This document shows, in pieces, positions 17,474-29,078 of a stretch of 64,000 nt of DNA. The stretch is taken from the NCBI RefSeq assembly GCF_040907265.1, contig NZ_JBFOHP010000002.1, positions 3,558,501-3,622,500 of the forward strand, given 5' to 3'. The notes under the pieces were generated by a model that made no database searches, was not told the DNA's origin, and worked only from the letters and a program-made list of their open reading frames with translations. How positions within the stretch are numbered: the stretch's first letter is position 1; the number at the start of each line of letters is the position of its first letter. Both the position numbers and the translations under genes were made by a program. Source of the stretch: Streptomyces sclerotialus (lineage in GTDB: Bacteria; Actinomycetota; Actinomycetes; Streptomycetales; Streptomycetaceae).

Positions 17474-18037
17474 ATGAGCACAACCGCACAGTCCGCCGCG
17501 CGGTCCACCGGACGGACCGCCGCGCAGCGCACCGCACCGAAAGCGGCGCACCCCGCCGGCGACCCCAGGATCGGCTGGAGCGCCACCGCCGACCACGACG
17601 GGCCGCCCGTACTCCGGCACCGCCGCGACGGCATCCTCCCCACCGTCGCCGCCGCCCTCTCCGTCCGCGGCGAGACCCTGACCTGCACCGCCAGCAAATC
17701 CGAGCAGCCGCCCACGCTCCACCCGCTCGTACAGGACTTCCTCGACACCCTCAGCACCGCGCAGCGCGAGCGCTTCACCGGGCGCTGTCCCGAAGCCGTC
17801 CTGCTCTCCCGGCACCTGACGGCCGTCGAGACCAACCGCTCCAAACGGCAGGCCAAGAAACCGCTCACCAACGGTGAGGCCCGCCGCTCCCTGAAGCACT
17901 CCAAGCTCACCGCCCGTCACATCCGCGAGGACGGCGACCCGCAGCACGGCCACTACGCCGCGCCGTGCCGTTCCTGCGACGCGCTCCTCGCCTTCTTCGG
18001 CGTCATGCCCGTCGGCTTCACCTCGGCAGGGAGCTGA
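17474..18037 (+). CDS. YwqJ-like nucleic-acid deaminase
   Basis: This 187-residue protein starts at an ATG with GGGAGGG 9 bases upstream. The C-terminal two thirds resemble the YwqJ family of polymorphic-toxin deaminases: HPLVQDFLDTL, RCPEAVLLSRHL (Cys105-x-Glu107), SKLTARHIREDGDPQHGHY and PCRSC (164-168), which together supply the zinc ligands and catalytic Glu of the deaminase fold. There is no secretion signal or toxin delivery domain, so it acts in the cytoplasm or is a domesticated relative. It is followed 8 bases later by a SUKH-3 gene, the usual order of toxin then immunity. Confidence 0.8.
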   Translation: MSTTAQSAARSTGRTAAQRTAPKAAHPAGDPRIGWSATADHDGPPVLRHRRDGILPTVAAALSVRGETLTCTASKSEQPPTLHPLVQDFLDTLSTAQRERFTGRCPEAVLLSRHLTAVETNRSKRQAKKPLTNGEARRSLKHSKLTARHIREDGDPQHGHYAAPCRSCDALLAFFGVMPVGFTSAGS

Positions 18038-18045
18038 CCCGCGCC

Positions 18046-18582
18046 ATGACCCCCTCGACGCCCGCCACCCGCGCGTACGACCGTGCCGCCGGCGCCACCA
18101 CGCGCTTCCCCGTCGCCGTCGACGCCGCCCTCCAGGAAGCCGGCTGGCAGCCCGGCCGCTGGGACATCAAGCAGGCCGAACACTGGGCCGACGCGCTCCG
18201 CGAGTACACCTCACCCGGCGGCCACCGGCACACCGTCTTTCCCCTCGCCGTCGAAGCCTGGGCCGAGTTCGGCGGCCTGCGCATCAACGCGCCGGGGCCC
18301 GGCCGGCACATCGCCCCCACGCCCTTCGAGATCGACCCCCTGTACGGCATCCACCTCGCCCGCACCCTGGGCGACCTCGGCCGTGCCCTGGACACCCAGG
18401 TCGCCCCCCTCGGCCGCGAGGCCGACAGCCAGGCCACCCTCGCCATCGATGCCCTGGGCCGCGTCTACAGCCTCGACCACACCGGCGACTGGTACCTCGG
18501 CCACGACATCGACCAGGCCCTGTCCACCCTCGTACTCGGCACCCGCCCGGCCCGTCTCACGGTCGGCGGCGGAACGGACTGA
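18046..18582 (+). CDS. SUKH-3 family immunity protein
   Basis: The ATG at 18046 gives 178 residues and begins 8 bases after the deaminase stop. Features of SUKH-3 proteins are FPVAVDAALQEAGWQPGR near the N-terminus, PLAVEAWAEFGGLRI, PTPFEIDPLYGI and LAIDALGRVYSLDHTGDWYLGHDI near the C-terminus. SUKH proteins bind and neutralise cognate nuclease or deaminase toxins. Here the obvious partner is the YwqJ-like deaminase. It ends about 75 bases before the convergent histidine kinase gene. Confidence 0.85.
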   Translation: MTPSTPATRAYDRAAGATTRFPVAVDAALQEAGWQPGRWDIKQAEHWADALREYTSPGGHRHTVFPLAVEAWAEFGGLRINAPGPGRHIAPTPFEIDPLYGIHLARTLGDLGRALDTQVAPLGREADSQATLAIDALGRVYSLDHTGDWYLGHDIDQALSTLVLGTRPARLTVGGGTD

Positions 18583-18658
18583 GCACCCGGGCACCGGCCG
18601 GCACCGTGCGGGGCGGCACAGCACTCCGCCCCGCCACTGCCACGGACACCGCCACCGG

Positions 18659-20101
18659 TCAGCGGTCCTGACCGGCCGGGAGCACCGCCGAGACCCGGAA
18701 GCCGCCCGCCTCCGTCGGCCCCGAGACGAACACCCCGCCCAGGCCGGTCACCCGCTCACGCATCCCCACCAGGCCGTTCCCCCCGCTCGGCAGGCCGGCG
18801 TCCGCCGCGCCGCGCTCCGACGGGCCGTTCTCCACCTGCACCGCGACCTCCCCCTCGCGGTGCGCCAGCCGCACCCGCACCGTCGCCCCCGGCGCATGCT
18901 TGTGCACGTTCGTCAGCGCCTCCTGGACCACACGGAACGCCGTCTGCTCGACCCCCGGCCCGTACGCCCCGGGCTCCCCCTGCACCGACAGCTCCACCAC
19001 CGTGCCCGCCGCCCGCGACTGGTCCACCAGGGCCGCCACCTCGGCCAGCGACGGTCCCTCCCCCTCGCTCTCCGGCACAGTGGACGGCCCGCGCGCCGCC
19101 GCGGCCCGCGCCCGTGCGGCACCCGGAGCGCCGGCCGCCGCGCGGCTCCCGGTCCCCGTGGCGGACTCCGGCGCCGCCGGCTCCGCCGGCCCCCGCGACA
19201 CCTTCGACGCCACCGCGACCAGCCGCTCCGGCTCGTCCGACACCCGCGCCGACGCCGCCGCGCCCTCGCCCGTACGCAACACCCCCAGCATCTCCCGCAG
19301 CTCCGTCAGCGCCTGCCGGCCCATGTCCCCGACCAGCCCGGCGTTGCGCGACGCCTTCTCCGGGTCCTTCAGCGCCACCGCCTGGAGCGCCGCCGCGTGC
19401 ACGACCATCAGGCTGACCCGGTGCGCCACGACGTCGTGCATCTCCCGCGCGATCCGCGTCCGCTCCTCGTTGCGCGCCCACTCCGCGCGCTCCTCCGCGC
19501 GCTCCGCGAGCAGCATGAGCTCCCGCTCCAGACCGTCCGCACGCTCCCGCAGGCTCTCGACCAGCCGCCGCCGCGCGCCCACGTACAGTCCCAGCAGCAC
19601 CGGCGGCGCGGTCAGCACCAGCCCCAGCGCCACGGAGACCAGCGGCACGAACCACCACGGCGGGTCGAAGTCCTCCTGCGACGCCACGTCCTGCTGCATC
19701 TTCAGGAGCGTGATGATCAGCGTGCCGACGACGGACATTCCCGCCAGCAGCACCGTGAACCGCCGCGGCACGTCCGACGCCGCCAGCGTGTAGAGCCCCA
19801 CGACCGTCAGCAGTCCGCCCAGCTCGGCCGGGGTCACCGCGATCGCGACCAGTACGACGACAATCGGCCACCTGCGCCGCACCAGCAGCACCGGGCCGAC
19901 CAGCAGTCCGAGCACGATCCCCGCCGCCACCGGCAGCCGGGACTCCTGTGCGAACTGCACCCCCTCGAGAACGCACTCCACCGTCGAGGCGACGGCCAGG
20001 GAGACGTCCAGCGCGGCGCTGCGGCGGCTCTGCCACCACCACGGCCCTCTGCCCGGTGCACCCCTGGCGCCTCCGGCGCCCATTACCCCCGTCGCGGTCA
20101 T
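18659..20101 (-). CDS. Orphan NarL-type sensor histidine kinase
   Basis: I start at the ATG at 20101, giving 480 residues. The N-terminal half holds several membrane helices in two groups separated by a loop with QEDFDPPWW. The dimerisation motif is REMHDVVAHRVSLMVVHAAALQ (phosphorylated His in MHDVVAH), of the HisKA_3 class. The ATPase shows FRVVQEALTNVHKHAPGA (N box) and GNGLVGMRERV (G box). An Ala/Gly/Pro-rich insertion of about 50 residues separates the two. These kinases normally sit beside a LuxR-type regulator; none is adjacent here. Confidence 0.9.
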   Translation of the reverse strand: MTATGVMGAGGARGAPGRGPWWWQSRRSAALDVSLAVASTVECVLEGVQFAQESRLPVAAGIVLGLLVGPVLLVRRRWPIVVVLVAIAVTPAELGGLLTVVGLYTLAASDVPRRFTVLLAGMSVVGTLIITLLKMQQDVASQEDFDPPWWFVPLVSVALGLVLTAPPVLLGLYVGARRRLVESLRERADGLERELMLLAERAEERAEWARNEERTRIAREMHDVVAHRVSLMVVHAAALQAVALKDPEKASRNAGLVGDMGRQALTELREMLGVLRTGEGAAASARVSDEPERLVAVASKVSRGPAEPAAPESATGTGSRAAAGAPGAARARAAAARGPSTVPESEGEGPSLAEVAALVDQSRAAGTVVELSVQGEPGAYGPGVEQTAFRVVQEALTNVHKHAPGATVRVRLAHREGEVAVQVENGPSERGAADAGLPSGGNGLVGMRERVTGLGGVFVSGPTEAGGFRVSAVLPAGQDR

Positions 20102-20257
20102 ACCGCCCACCCTACGGGCGCCCGCCACCGATTTCCGGCCACGGCCGCCACCCTGCAGCACGCCCGTTACGGACCAGTACCTGCGACTTTCCCTCGAACC
20201 GGCGAATCACCCACATTTTCAGCACATCCTTCTACCGCAGACACGACGCTTTGCTCT

Positions 20258-21121
20258 GTGACAAACACCCACACGGGATTCGAGTCCCTGCGCGACGAGG
20301 CGGTGGCCCTCCGCCGCGCGGGCCTCAGCCGCCGCCAGATCCGCGACCGCCTCCACGTCCACAACAACGACCTCCTCAACCGCCTCCTGGAGGGCGCCCC
20401 GGCCCCGGAGTGGACCACACGCCCGAACGCGAAGGACGACCTCCGCGCCAGAGCCCGCGAGCTCCGCTCCCAGGGGATGACGTACGACCAGATCCAGCTG
20501 GAGCCGGGCTGCTCGAAGAGCTCGACCTCCTTGTGGGTGCGGCACCTGCCGAAGCCGGAGCGGCGACGCACCTCGGAGGAGGCTTCCGCGATCGCCAGAC
20601 GCGGTTGGCAGGCGACACTCGAGCGACGGGAGGAGGAGCGTCAGGCGACGAAGCGAGAGGCGGCCACGGAGATCGGCACGCTCACCGACCGCGAGCTGTT
20701 CCTGGCCGGCGTAGGGCTGTACTGGTCCGAGGGATCCAAGAGCAAGCCGCACGCCCGGCGGGAGCGCGTCGCCTTCATCAACAGCGATCCGCAGATGATT
20801 TGCGTCTACCTCGCCTGGCTCGACCTGCTCGGCGTGGAGCGGGACCGGCTGGAGTTCCGCGTATCGATCCACGAATCCGCCGAGACGGCCGGCGCGGAGC
20901 GCTTCTGGGCCGAGCTGACCGGTATCGACGTCGGCGCCCTCAGCAAGACGACGCTGAAGAAACACAACCCGACGACCGTCCGCAAGAACGTCGGCGACGA
21001 GTACCACGGCTGCCTGACGGTCCGCGTCGCCCAAGGAGCCGATCTGTACCGTCGCATCGAAGGCTGGTGGTACGGCATAGTAGGGGGCGTCCGTGATCCC
21101 CGAGAGGGGAAACGGACATAA
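20258..21121 (+). CDS. HTH protein with LAGLIDADG-like domain, upstream of tRNA-Gln
   Basis: I start at the GTG at 20258, giving 287 residues, although no good ribosome site precedes it. Residues about 8-45 and 60-97 look like two HTH units (LRRAGLSRRQIRDRL; RSQGMTYDQIQLEPG...TSLWVRHL). Residues about 145-280 resemble a LAGLIDADG-type DNA endonuclease fold: ELFLAGVGLYWSEGSKSK, VAFINSDPQMICVYLAWL, HNPTTVRKN and YHGCLTVRV. It ends only 6 bases before tRNA-Gln. It could be a domesticated homing-endonuclease relative acting as a regulator. The domain call is by pattern only. Confidence 0.6.
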   Translation: MTNTHTGFESLRDEAVALRRAGLSRRQIRDRLHVHNNDLLNRLLEGAPAPEWTTRPNAKDDLRARARELRSQGMTYDQIQLEPGCSKSSTSLWVRHLPKPERRRTSEEASAIARRGWQATLERREEERQATKREAATEIGTLTDRELFLAGVGLYWSEGSKSKPHARRERVAFINSDPQMICVYLAWLDLLGVERDRLEFRVSIHESAETAGAERFWAELTGIDVGALSKTTLKKHNPTTVRKNVGDEYHGCLTVRVAQGADLYRRIEGWWYGIVGGVRDPREGKRT

Positions 21122-21127
21122 GGGCAA

Positions 21128-21198
21128 TCCCGGGTCGTCTAAGGGCAAGACGTCAGATTTTGGTTCTGATCATGGGGGTTCGAGTCCTCCCCCGGGAG
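21128..21198 (+). tRNA. tRNA-Gln (anticodon UUG)
   Basis: The acceptor stem TCCCGGG (21128-21134) pairs with CCCGGGA (21191-21197), with G as discriminator. The D arm has GTCTAAGGGCAAGAC. The anticodon arm is TCAGA-TTTTGGT-TCTGA with anticodon TTG. The T arm is GGGGG-TTCGAGT-CCTCC. The 3' CCA is not encoded. Confidence 0.97.
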
Positions 21199-21317
21199 CC
21201 TCAAAGTTCGGGTCCTGACCGAGAGGTCGGGACCCGTCCGAGTTTCGGCTGCAATACGCACCGGTATCCTTCGGGTGTCCACCACCCGAAGTAGCCAAGA
21301 AGCCGAAGGGCATCCCC

Positions 21318-22799
21318 GTGAGCGCCAACCGCCCGGCAGCCGTCGTCGTTCTCGCAGCGGGTGAGGGCACCCGCATGAAGTCGGCGACCCCGAAGGTCCT
21401 GCACGCGATCTGCGGCCGCTCCCTCGTCGGCCATGTCGTCGCCGCCTCCCGTGAGCTGGACCCCGAGCACCTCGTGGTGGTCGTGGGCCATGCCCGGGAA
21501 CAGGTGACCGCGCACCTCTCCGAGATCGACGCGGGCGTCCGTACGGCGGTGCAGCACGAGCAGAACGGCACCGGCCACGCCGTCCGGATGGGCCTGGAGG
21601 AGCTGACCTCCGGCGGCTCCGGCGAGGCCGCGGCGCCGGGCGTGGAGCTGGCCGGCACCGTGGTCGTCGTGTGCGGCGACACGCCGCTGCTGACGGGCGC
21701 GACCCTGAAGGCGCTGGCCGAGAAGCACGCCGCCGACGGCAACGCCGTCACCGTGCTGTCCGCCGAGGTGCCGGACGCGACCGGGTACGGCCGGATCGTG
21801 CGGGACGAGGCCACCGGGGCCGTCACCGCCATCGTGGAGCACAAGGACGCGAGCGACGCGCAGCGGGCCATCCGCGAGATCAACTCCGGGGTGTTCGCGT
21901 TCGACGCGCAGCTGCTGATCGACGCGCTGGGCAAGGTGCGGACGGACAACAGCCAGGGTGAGGAGTACCTCACCGACGTCCTGGGGATCGTGCGGGAGGC
22001 CGGGCACCGGGTGGGCGCGGCGGTCGCCGCCGACCACCGGGAGATCCTCGGGATCAACAACCGCGTGCAGCTGGCGGAGGCGCGCCGGCTGCTGAACGAC
22101 CGGCTGCTGGAAGCGGCCATGCTGAGCGGCGTGACGGTCGTGGACCCGGCGTCCACCTGGGTGGACGTGACGGTGACGTTCGAGGCGGACGCGGTGGTGC
22201 AGCCGAACACCCAGCTGCTGGGCGCGACGCACGTGGCGTCGTTCGCCGAGGTGGGCCCGCATTCGCGGCTGACGGACACGACGGTCGGCGAGGGCGCGGT
22301 CGCGTCGTTCACCGTGGCGGACGGCGTGCGGATCGGCCCGGGGGCGAGCGTGGGCCCGTACGTGTATCTGCGGCCGGGTACGGAGCTGGGGCCGAAGGCG
22401 AAGGCCGGCACGTACGTGGAGATGAAGAACGCGAAGATCGGTGCGGGCACGAAGGTGCCGCATCTGTCGTATGTCGGGGATGCGACCATTGGCGAGTACA
22501 CCAACATCGGTGCGGCGAGCGTGTTCGTGAACTACGACGGCGAGGCGAAGCATCAGACGACGGTGGGTTCGCACTGCAAGACGGGGGCGGACAACATGTT
22601 TGTGGCTCCTGTCACGATCGGGGACGGCGCGTACACCGCGGCGGGCTCCGTGATCACCAAGGATGTGCCCCCGGGTTCGCTGGCTGTCGCGCGTGGTCAG
22701 CAGCGGAACATCGAGGGCTGGGTCGCCCGCAAGCGACCCGGGAGCGCCGCCGCGCAGGCCGCTTCGGCTGCTCGTCAGGAGAGCAAGGACGAGCAGTGA
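21318..22799 (+). CDS. glmU: Bifunctional UDP-GlcNAc pyrophosphorylase / GlcN-1-P acetyltransferase
   Basis: GlmU makes UDP-N-acetylglucosamine for peptidoglycan in two steps, acetylating glucosamine-1-phosphate and then transferring UMP. The 493-residue protein starts at a GTG. The N-terminal uridylyltransferase opens with VLAAGEGTRMKSATPKVLH and later has QNGTGHAV and VCGDTPLL. The C-terminal left-handed beta helix carries hexapeptide repeats (VGPYVYLRPGTELG) and the acetyltransferase residues around GTKVPHLSYVGDA and FVNYDGEAKHQT. It leads a cell-wall and nucleotide cluster with prs just downstream. Confidence 0.98.
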   Translation: MSANRPAAVVVLAAGEGTRMKSATPKVLHAICGRSLVGHVVAASRELDPEHLVVVVGHAREQVTAHLSEIDAGVRTAVQHEQNGTGHAVRMGLEELTSGGSGEAAAPGVELAGTVVVVCGDTPLLTGATLKALAEKHAADGNAVTVLSAEVPDATGYGRIVRDEATGAVTAIVEHKDASDAQRAIREINSGVFAFDAQLLIDALGKVRTDNSQGEEYLTDVLGIVREAGHRVGAAVAADHREILGINNRVQLAEARRLLNDRLLEAAMLSGVTVVDPASTWVDVTVTFEADAVVQPNTQLLGATHVASFAEVGPHSRLTDTTVGEGAVASFTVADGVRIGPGASVGPYVYLRPGTELGPKAKAGTYVEMKNAKIGAGTKVPHLSYVGDATIGEYTNIGAASVFVNYDGEAKHQTTVGSHCKTGADNMFVAPVTIGDGAYTAAGSVITKDVPPGSLAVARGQQRNIEGWVARKRPGSAAAQAASAARQESKDEQ

Positions 22800-22905
22800 C
22801 CGGGCAACGGGTGCGCCGTGCGGGGCGTACCGTGATAAGCGCACGCAACATGGACGGCGCACCCCCGGCGCCCTCATGTTTGACAGCTTGGCAAGGAGAT
22901 TTGCT

Positions 22906-23880
22906 GTGACCGGGATCAAGACGACCGGCGAGAAGAAGCTGATGCTCTTCTCCGGCCGCGCCCACCCCGAGCTGGCGGAGGAGGTTGCTCACCAGCTGGG
23001 AGTCGGCCTGGTCCCGACGAAGGCGTTCGACTTCGCGAACGGTGAGATCTACGTCCGCTATCAGGAGTCGGCGCGTGGCGCGGACTGCTTCTTGATGCAG
23101 AGCCACACGGCTCCCATCAATAAGTGGATCATGGAACAGCTGATCATGATCGATGCTCTGAAGCGCGCCTCGGCGCGGAGCATCACGGTGGTCATCCCGT
23201 CGTACGGTTACGCCCGTCAGGACAAGAAGCACCGCGGCCGTGAGCCCATCTCGGCCCGCCTGGTGGCGGACCTGCTGAAGACGGCGGGCGCGGACCGCAT
23301 CGTCACGGTGGACCTGCACACCGACCAGATCCAGGGCTTCTTCGACGGCCCGGTGGACCACCTGTTCGCGCTGCCGGTGCTGGCGGACTACGTGGGCGCC
23401 AAGGTGGACCGCGACAAGCTGACGGTCGTCTCCCCCGACGCCGGCCGCGTGCGCGTGGCGGACCGCTGGTGCGACCGGCTCGACGCGCCGCTCGCGATCG
23501 TGCACAAGCGGCGCGACAAGGACGTGGCGAACCAGGTCACCGTCCACGAGGTCGTGGGTGACGTGCAGGACCGCGTCTGCGTCCTCGTCGACGACATGGT
23601 GGACACCGGCGGCACGATCTGCGCCGCGGCCGACGCCCTGTTCGCGAACGGCGCCGCGGACGTCATCGTCACCGCCACGCACGGCATCCTGTCCGGCCCG
23701 GCGGCCGACCGTCTGAAGAACTCCAAGGTGAGCGAGTTCGTGTTCACCAACACCCTGCCGACGCCGGGTGAGCTGGAGCTCGACAAGATCACGGTGCTGT
23801 CGATGGCGCCGACGATCGCCCGGGCGATCCAGGAGGTCTTCGAGGACGGCTCGGTGACGAGCCTGTTCGAGGAGCAGTGA
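22906..23880 (+). CDS. prs: Ribose-phosphate pyrophosphokinase (PRPP synthetase)
   Basis: Prs makes PRPP from ribose-5-phosphate and ATP for purine, pyrimidine, His and Trp synthesis. The GTG at 22906 has AAGGAG 7 bases upstream and gives 324 residues, the usual size. Motifs are FANGEIYVRYQESARG, SYGYARQDKKHRGREPISARL (ATP loop), TVDLHTDQIQGFF and the PRPP-binding CVLVDDMVDTGGTI. It follows glmU by about 105 bases with no hairpin between, so co-transcription is likely. Confidence 0.98.
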   Translation: MTGIKTTGEKKLMLFSGRAHPELAEEVAHQLGVGLVPTKAFDFANGEIYVRYQESARGADCFLMQSHTAPINKWIMEQLIMIDALKRASARSITVVIPSYGYARQDKKHRGREPISARLVADLLKTAGADRIVTVDLHTDQIQGFFDGPVDHLFALPVLADYVGAKVDRDKLTVVSPDAGRVRVADRWCDRLDAPLAIVHKRRDKDVANQVTVHEVVGDVQDRVCVLVDDMVDTGGTICAAADALFANGAADVIVTATHGILSGPAADRLKNSKVSEFVFTNTLPTPGELELDKITVLSMAPTIARAIQEVFEDGSVTSLFEEQ

Positions 23881-24073
23881 GCCGGGTCGCCGCACAGGGC
23901 GACCGGTGATCGATTTCGGGAGCGGCCTCCCCGCCGGGTAGACTCGTGGAGTTGCTCGGCGAGGGAGGCCGTACTCGTACGTACGGCGCTCCGTTATCGA
24001 CGCGCTCTTCGTAGCAGGTCTGTCGTGGGCCGGGTGACGGCCAACAGATCGTTTTCCATACGAGGAGTGCACC

Positions 24074-24667
24074 ATGGCCGAGGTGAAGATTTCCGCCGAG
24101 CTGCGTACCGAGTTCGGCAAGGGCAGCGCCCGCCGTCTGCGTCGCGAGGACAAGGTTCCCGCCGTCATTTACGGTCACGGCTCCGAGCCGCGTCACGTGG
24201 CCCTGCCGCACCACGACACCCTGCAGGCGCTGAAGAACTCGAACGTCCTGATCAGCCTGGACATCGAGGGCAAGCGCGAGCTGGTGATCCCGAAGGCCGT
24301 GCAGCGCGCCACGATCCGCCTGGGCATCATCGAGCACGTCGACCTGCTGCTGGTCCGCCAGGGCGAGAAGGTCTCCGTCGAGCTGCCGATCCACACCGAG
24401 GGCGAGCTGGCCCCGGGCGGCAACCTGCTCGAGCACGTGCTGAACACCCTGCCGGTCGAGGCCGAGGCCACCCACATCCCCGAGTCGGTCACCGCCGACA
24501 TCGCGGGCCTGGACGCCGGTCAGTCGGTGCTGGCCAAGGACATCAAGCTGCCGGCCGGTGTCTCCCTGGGCGTCGAGGACGACGCGGTCGTGCTGCAGGT
24601 CGTGGCCGCGCAGGCCGAGGCCCCCGCCGAGGGCGAGGGCGAGGGCGAGGAGGGCGCCGAGGCCTGA
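24074..24667 (+). CDS. rplY: 50S ribosomal protein L25 (general stress protein Ctc type)
   Basis: This 197-residue protein binds 5S rRNA. It is the long, two-domain Ctc form: an L25 domain (RTEFGKGSARRLRREDKVPAVIYGHG) followed by the beta-rich TL5 C-terminal domain (NTLPVEAEATHIPESVTADI) and an acidic Glu/Gly-rich tail. The ATG has GAGGAG upstream. A terminator follows before pth. Confidence 0.97.
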   Translation: MAEVKISAELRTEFGKGSARRLRREDKVPAVIYGHGSEPRHVALPHHDTLQALKNSNVLISLDIEGKRELVIPKAVQRATIRLGIIEHVDLLLVRQGEKVSVELPIHTEGELAPGGNLLEHVLNTLPVEAEATHIPESVTADIAGLDAGQSVLAKDIKLPAGVSLGVEDDAVVLQVVAAQAEAPAEGEGEGEEGAEA

Positions 24668-24722
24668 GCCTCGGACCACCTCTGACGGTCACCCTCTCCG
24701 ACGGTCACCGTCACCGGTTCTT

Positions 24723-24763
24723 CCGCCGCCGTCCCGTTCGTTGCGAGCGGGGCGGCGGTTTTT
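24723..24763 (+). terminator. Rho-independent terminator between rplY and pth
   Basis: CCGCCGC (24723-24729) pairs with GCGGCGG (24752-24758), extended inward by CCCG/CGGG, and is followed by TTTTT. A U-tract is uncommon in Streptomyces terminators. It lies between rplY and pth, so pth probably has partly independent transcription. Confidence 0.75.
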
Positions 24764-24784
24764 CTTACGTACAGGAGTACTGCT

Positions 24785-25378
24785 GTGAGTGAGGGCGCGG
24801 CGAGTCCGTGGCTGGTGGTCGGGCTGGGGAATCCCGGTCCCGAGTACGCCGGCAACCGCCACAACGTGGGGTTCATGGTGGCCGATCTGCTGGCGGAGCG
24901 GATGGGTGGCCGGTTCAAGGCGCACAAGGCGCGGGCGCAGGTGGTCGAGGGCCGGTTCGGTCCGCCGGGGCCGGCGAGCCGCCGGGTCGTGGTGGCGAAG
25001 CCGTCGTCGTACATGAACCTGTCGGGCGGTCCGGTGACGGCGCTGCGGGACTTCTACAAGGTCCCGGTGGAGCAGATCGTGGCCGTCCATGACGAGCTGG
25101 ACATCGACTACGGAGTGCTGCGGCTGAAGCTGGGCGGCGGGGACAACGGGCACAACGGCCTGAAGTCGATGACGAAGTCGATGGGCGCGGACTACCACCG
25201 CGTGCGGTTCGGCATCGGCCGGCCGCCGGGCCGGATGCAGGTCGCGGACTTCGTGCTGAAGGACTTCTCGTCGGCGGAGCGCAAGGAGCTGGACTACTTC
25301 GTTGACCGGGCGGCGGACGCGGTGGAAGCCCTGGTCACAGAGGGGCTGGAACGGGCGCAATCCGCCTACAACTCCTGA
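24785..25378 (+). CDS. pth: Peptidyl-tRNA hydrolase
   Basis: Pth frees tRNA from peptidyl-tRNA that drops off ribosomes. The 197-residue protein starts at a GTG and shows [24 protein letters not shown] (catalytic His in NRHNVG), [22 protein letters not shown] and [12 protein letters not shown]. It is complete and of normal length. Confidence 0.98.
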   Translation: MSEGAASPWLVVGLGNPGPEYAGNRHNVGFMVADLLAERMGGRFKAHKARAQVVEGRFGPPGPASRRVVVAKPSSYMNLSGGPVTALRDFYKVPVEQIVAVHDELDIDYGVLRLKLGGGDNGHNGLKSMTKSMGADYHRVRFGIGRPPGRMQVADFVLKDFSSAERKELDYFVDRAADAVEALVTEGLERAQSAYNS

Positions 25379-25459
25379 GCGGGACAGCGCGGGACGACGC
25401 CTGACGAAGCGTCCTGATCGAGTTGACCAGGCGTACGCGCATGGCCAAGGATCGCCGCC

Positions 25460-25981
25460 ATGTCCAGGACAGCTACGACAGGGACCAAGAAGCGCAGCCG
25501 CACCCGGCGGGCGGGCGAGAGCGCCTTCGGGGTGCTGCTCGTGCTGAAGAACGCGCTGATGGCGCTGCTCGCGCTGCTGCTGCTGGTGGCCGGCGCGTGG
25601 ACGTCATGGGGCGACGCGCAGTACGCGATGCTCGTGCAGGCGAAGGAGCGCGGCACGATGACGGTCGCGTCGTGCGACGACGACAGCTGCTGGGGTCCCT
25701 ACGTACCGACGGGCGGGGACGGGAAGCGGCGGGCGAAGGTCGTGCTCGCGGAGGCGGCGGCGCCGGAGAAGGGCCAACGGGTCGAGGTCACGGTGGAGCC
25801 GGGTACGGACCGTGCGGTGCGTACGGGTCCCGGCGGCATGCTGTACGCCTGGGCGCCGCTCGGCGGTGCGCTGCTGCTGGCCTCGCTGGTGGTGGCGGGC
25901 GGCCTGCGGATGCGGCGGACGGCGTGGGCCGTCGGTCTGGCGGGGGCCGCACTGCTGGTGGCGGCGTTCTTCACGCTGTGA
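25460..25981 (+). CDS. Small two-helix membrane protein, unknown function
   Basis: This 173-residue protein has a basic start (RTATTGTKKRSRTRRAG), a membrane helix at about 25-47, and an extracellular domain of about 70 residues with a likely disulfide pair (SCDDDSC). Two more hydrophobic segments fill about 128-173. The arrangement resembles DUF3592-type proteins, but the match is weak. It follows pth by about 80 bases and ends at a strong bidirectional terminator. Confidence 0.7.
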   Translation: MSRTATTGTKKRSRTRRAGESAFGVLLVLKNALMALLALLLLVAGAWTSWGDAQYAMLVQAKERGTMTVASCDDDSCWGPYVPTGGDGKRRAKVVLAEAAAPEKGQRVEVTVEPGTDRAVRTGPGGMLYAWAPLGGALLLASLVVAGGLRMRRTAWAVGLAGAALLVAAFFTL

Positions 25982-25999
25982 GCCCCGCTCCGCGAACGC

Positions 26000-26037
26000 A
26001 GCGGCGGCCGGTCACGTTCCCGTGACCGGCCGCCGCT
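26000..26037. terminator. Long bidirectional hairpin between the membrane protein gene and ppc
   Basis: A 17-base perfect inverted repeat (26000-26016 against 26021-26037, containing GCGGCGGCCGGTCACG) has a 4-base TTCC loop. It lies between convergent stop codons. Confidence 0.9.
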
Positions 26038-26046
26038 GTCGTCGGG

Positions 26047-28821
<2,775 letters not shown>

Positions 28822-29027
28822 AGGTGCGGCTCCTTGCAGTGATTGAGCACGTCTGGGCTGGTGGGTGTCGCGTGGACACTCCCTTGTGGCGGGTTGCGGA
28901 CCGCGCTGTCCGACGCCTCAAGAATAGATCTCCGCTTTTCGGGGGGTCACACCGTCCGCTCTGTGAGAGGGGCTGTCGGGCCGGTCACACCCTTGTACGG
29001 TGTGGCGGCACTGCCATACTTACGAGA

Positions 29028-29046
29028 CCGTAGGTTACGGAACCGT
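29028..29046. promoter_or_regulatory. Candidate TetR-family operator at the desaturase promoter
   Basis: Three overlapping half-sites occur in a row: CCGTA-ggt-TACGG is a perfect inverted repeat (29028-29040), and the same TACGG pairs with CCGTA at 29042-29046. The site lies about 33-50 bases upstream of the desaturase ATG. The TetR gene immediately downstream of the desaturase is the natural candidate regulator. Confidence 0.6.
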
Positions 29047-29078
29047 AGCCTTGCCTCCGACCCCAGCGAGGGACACAC

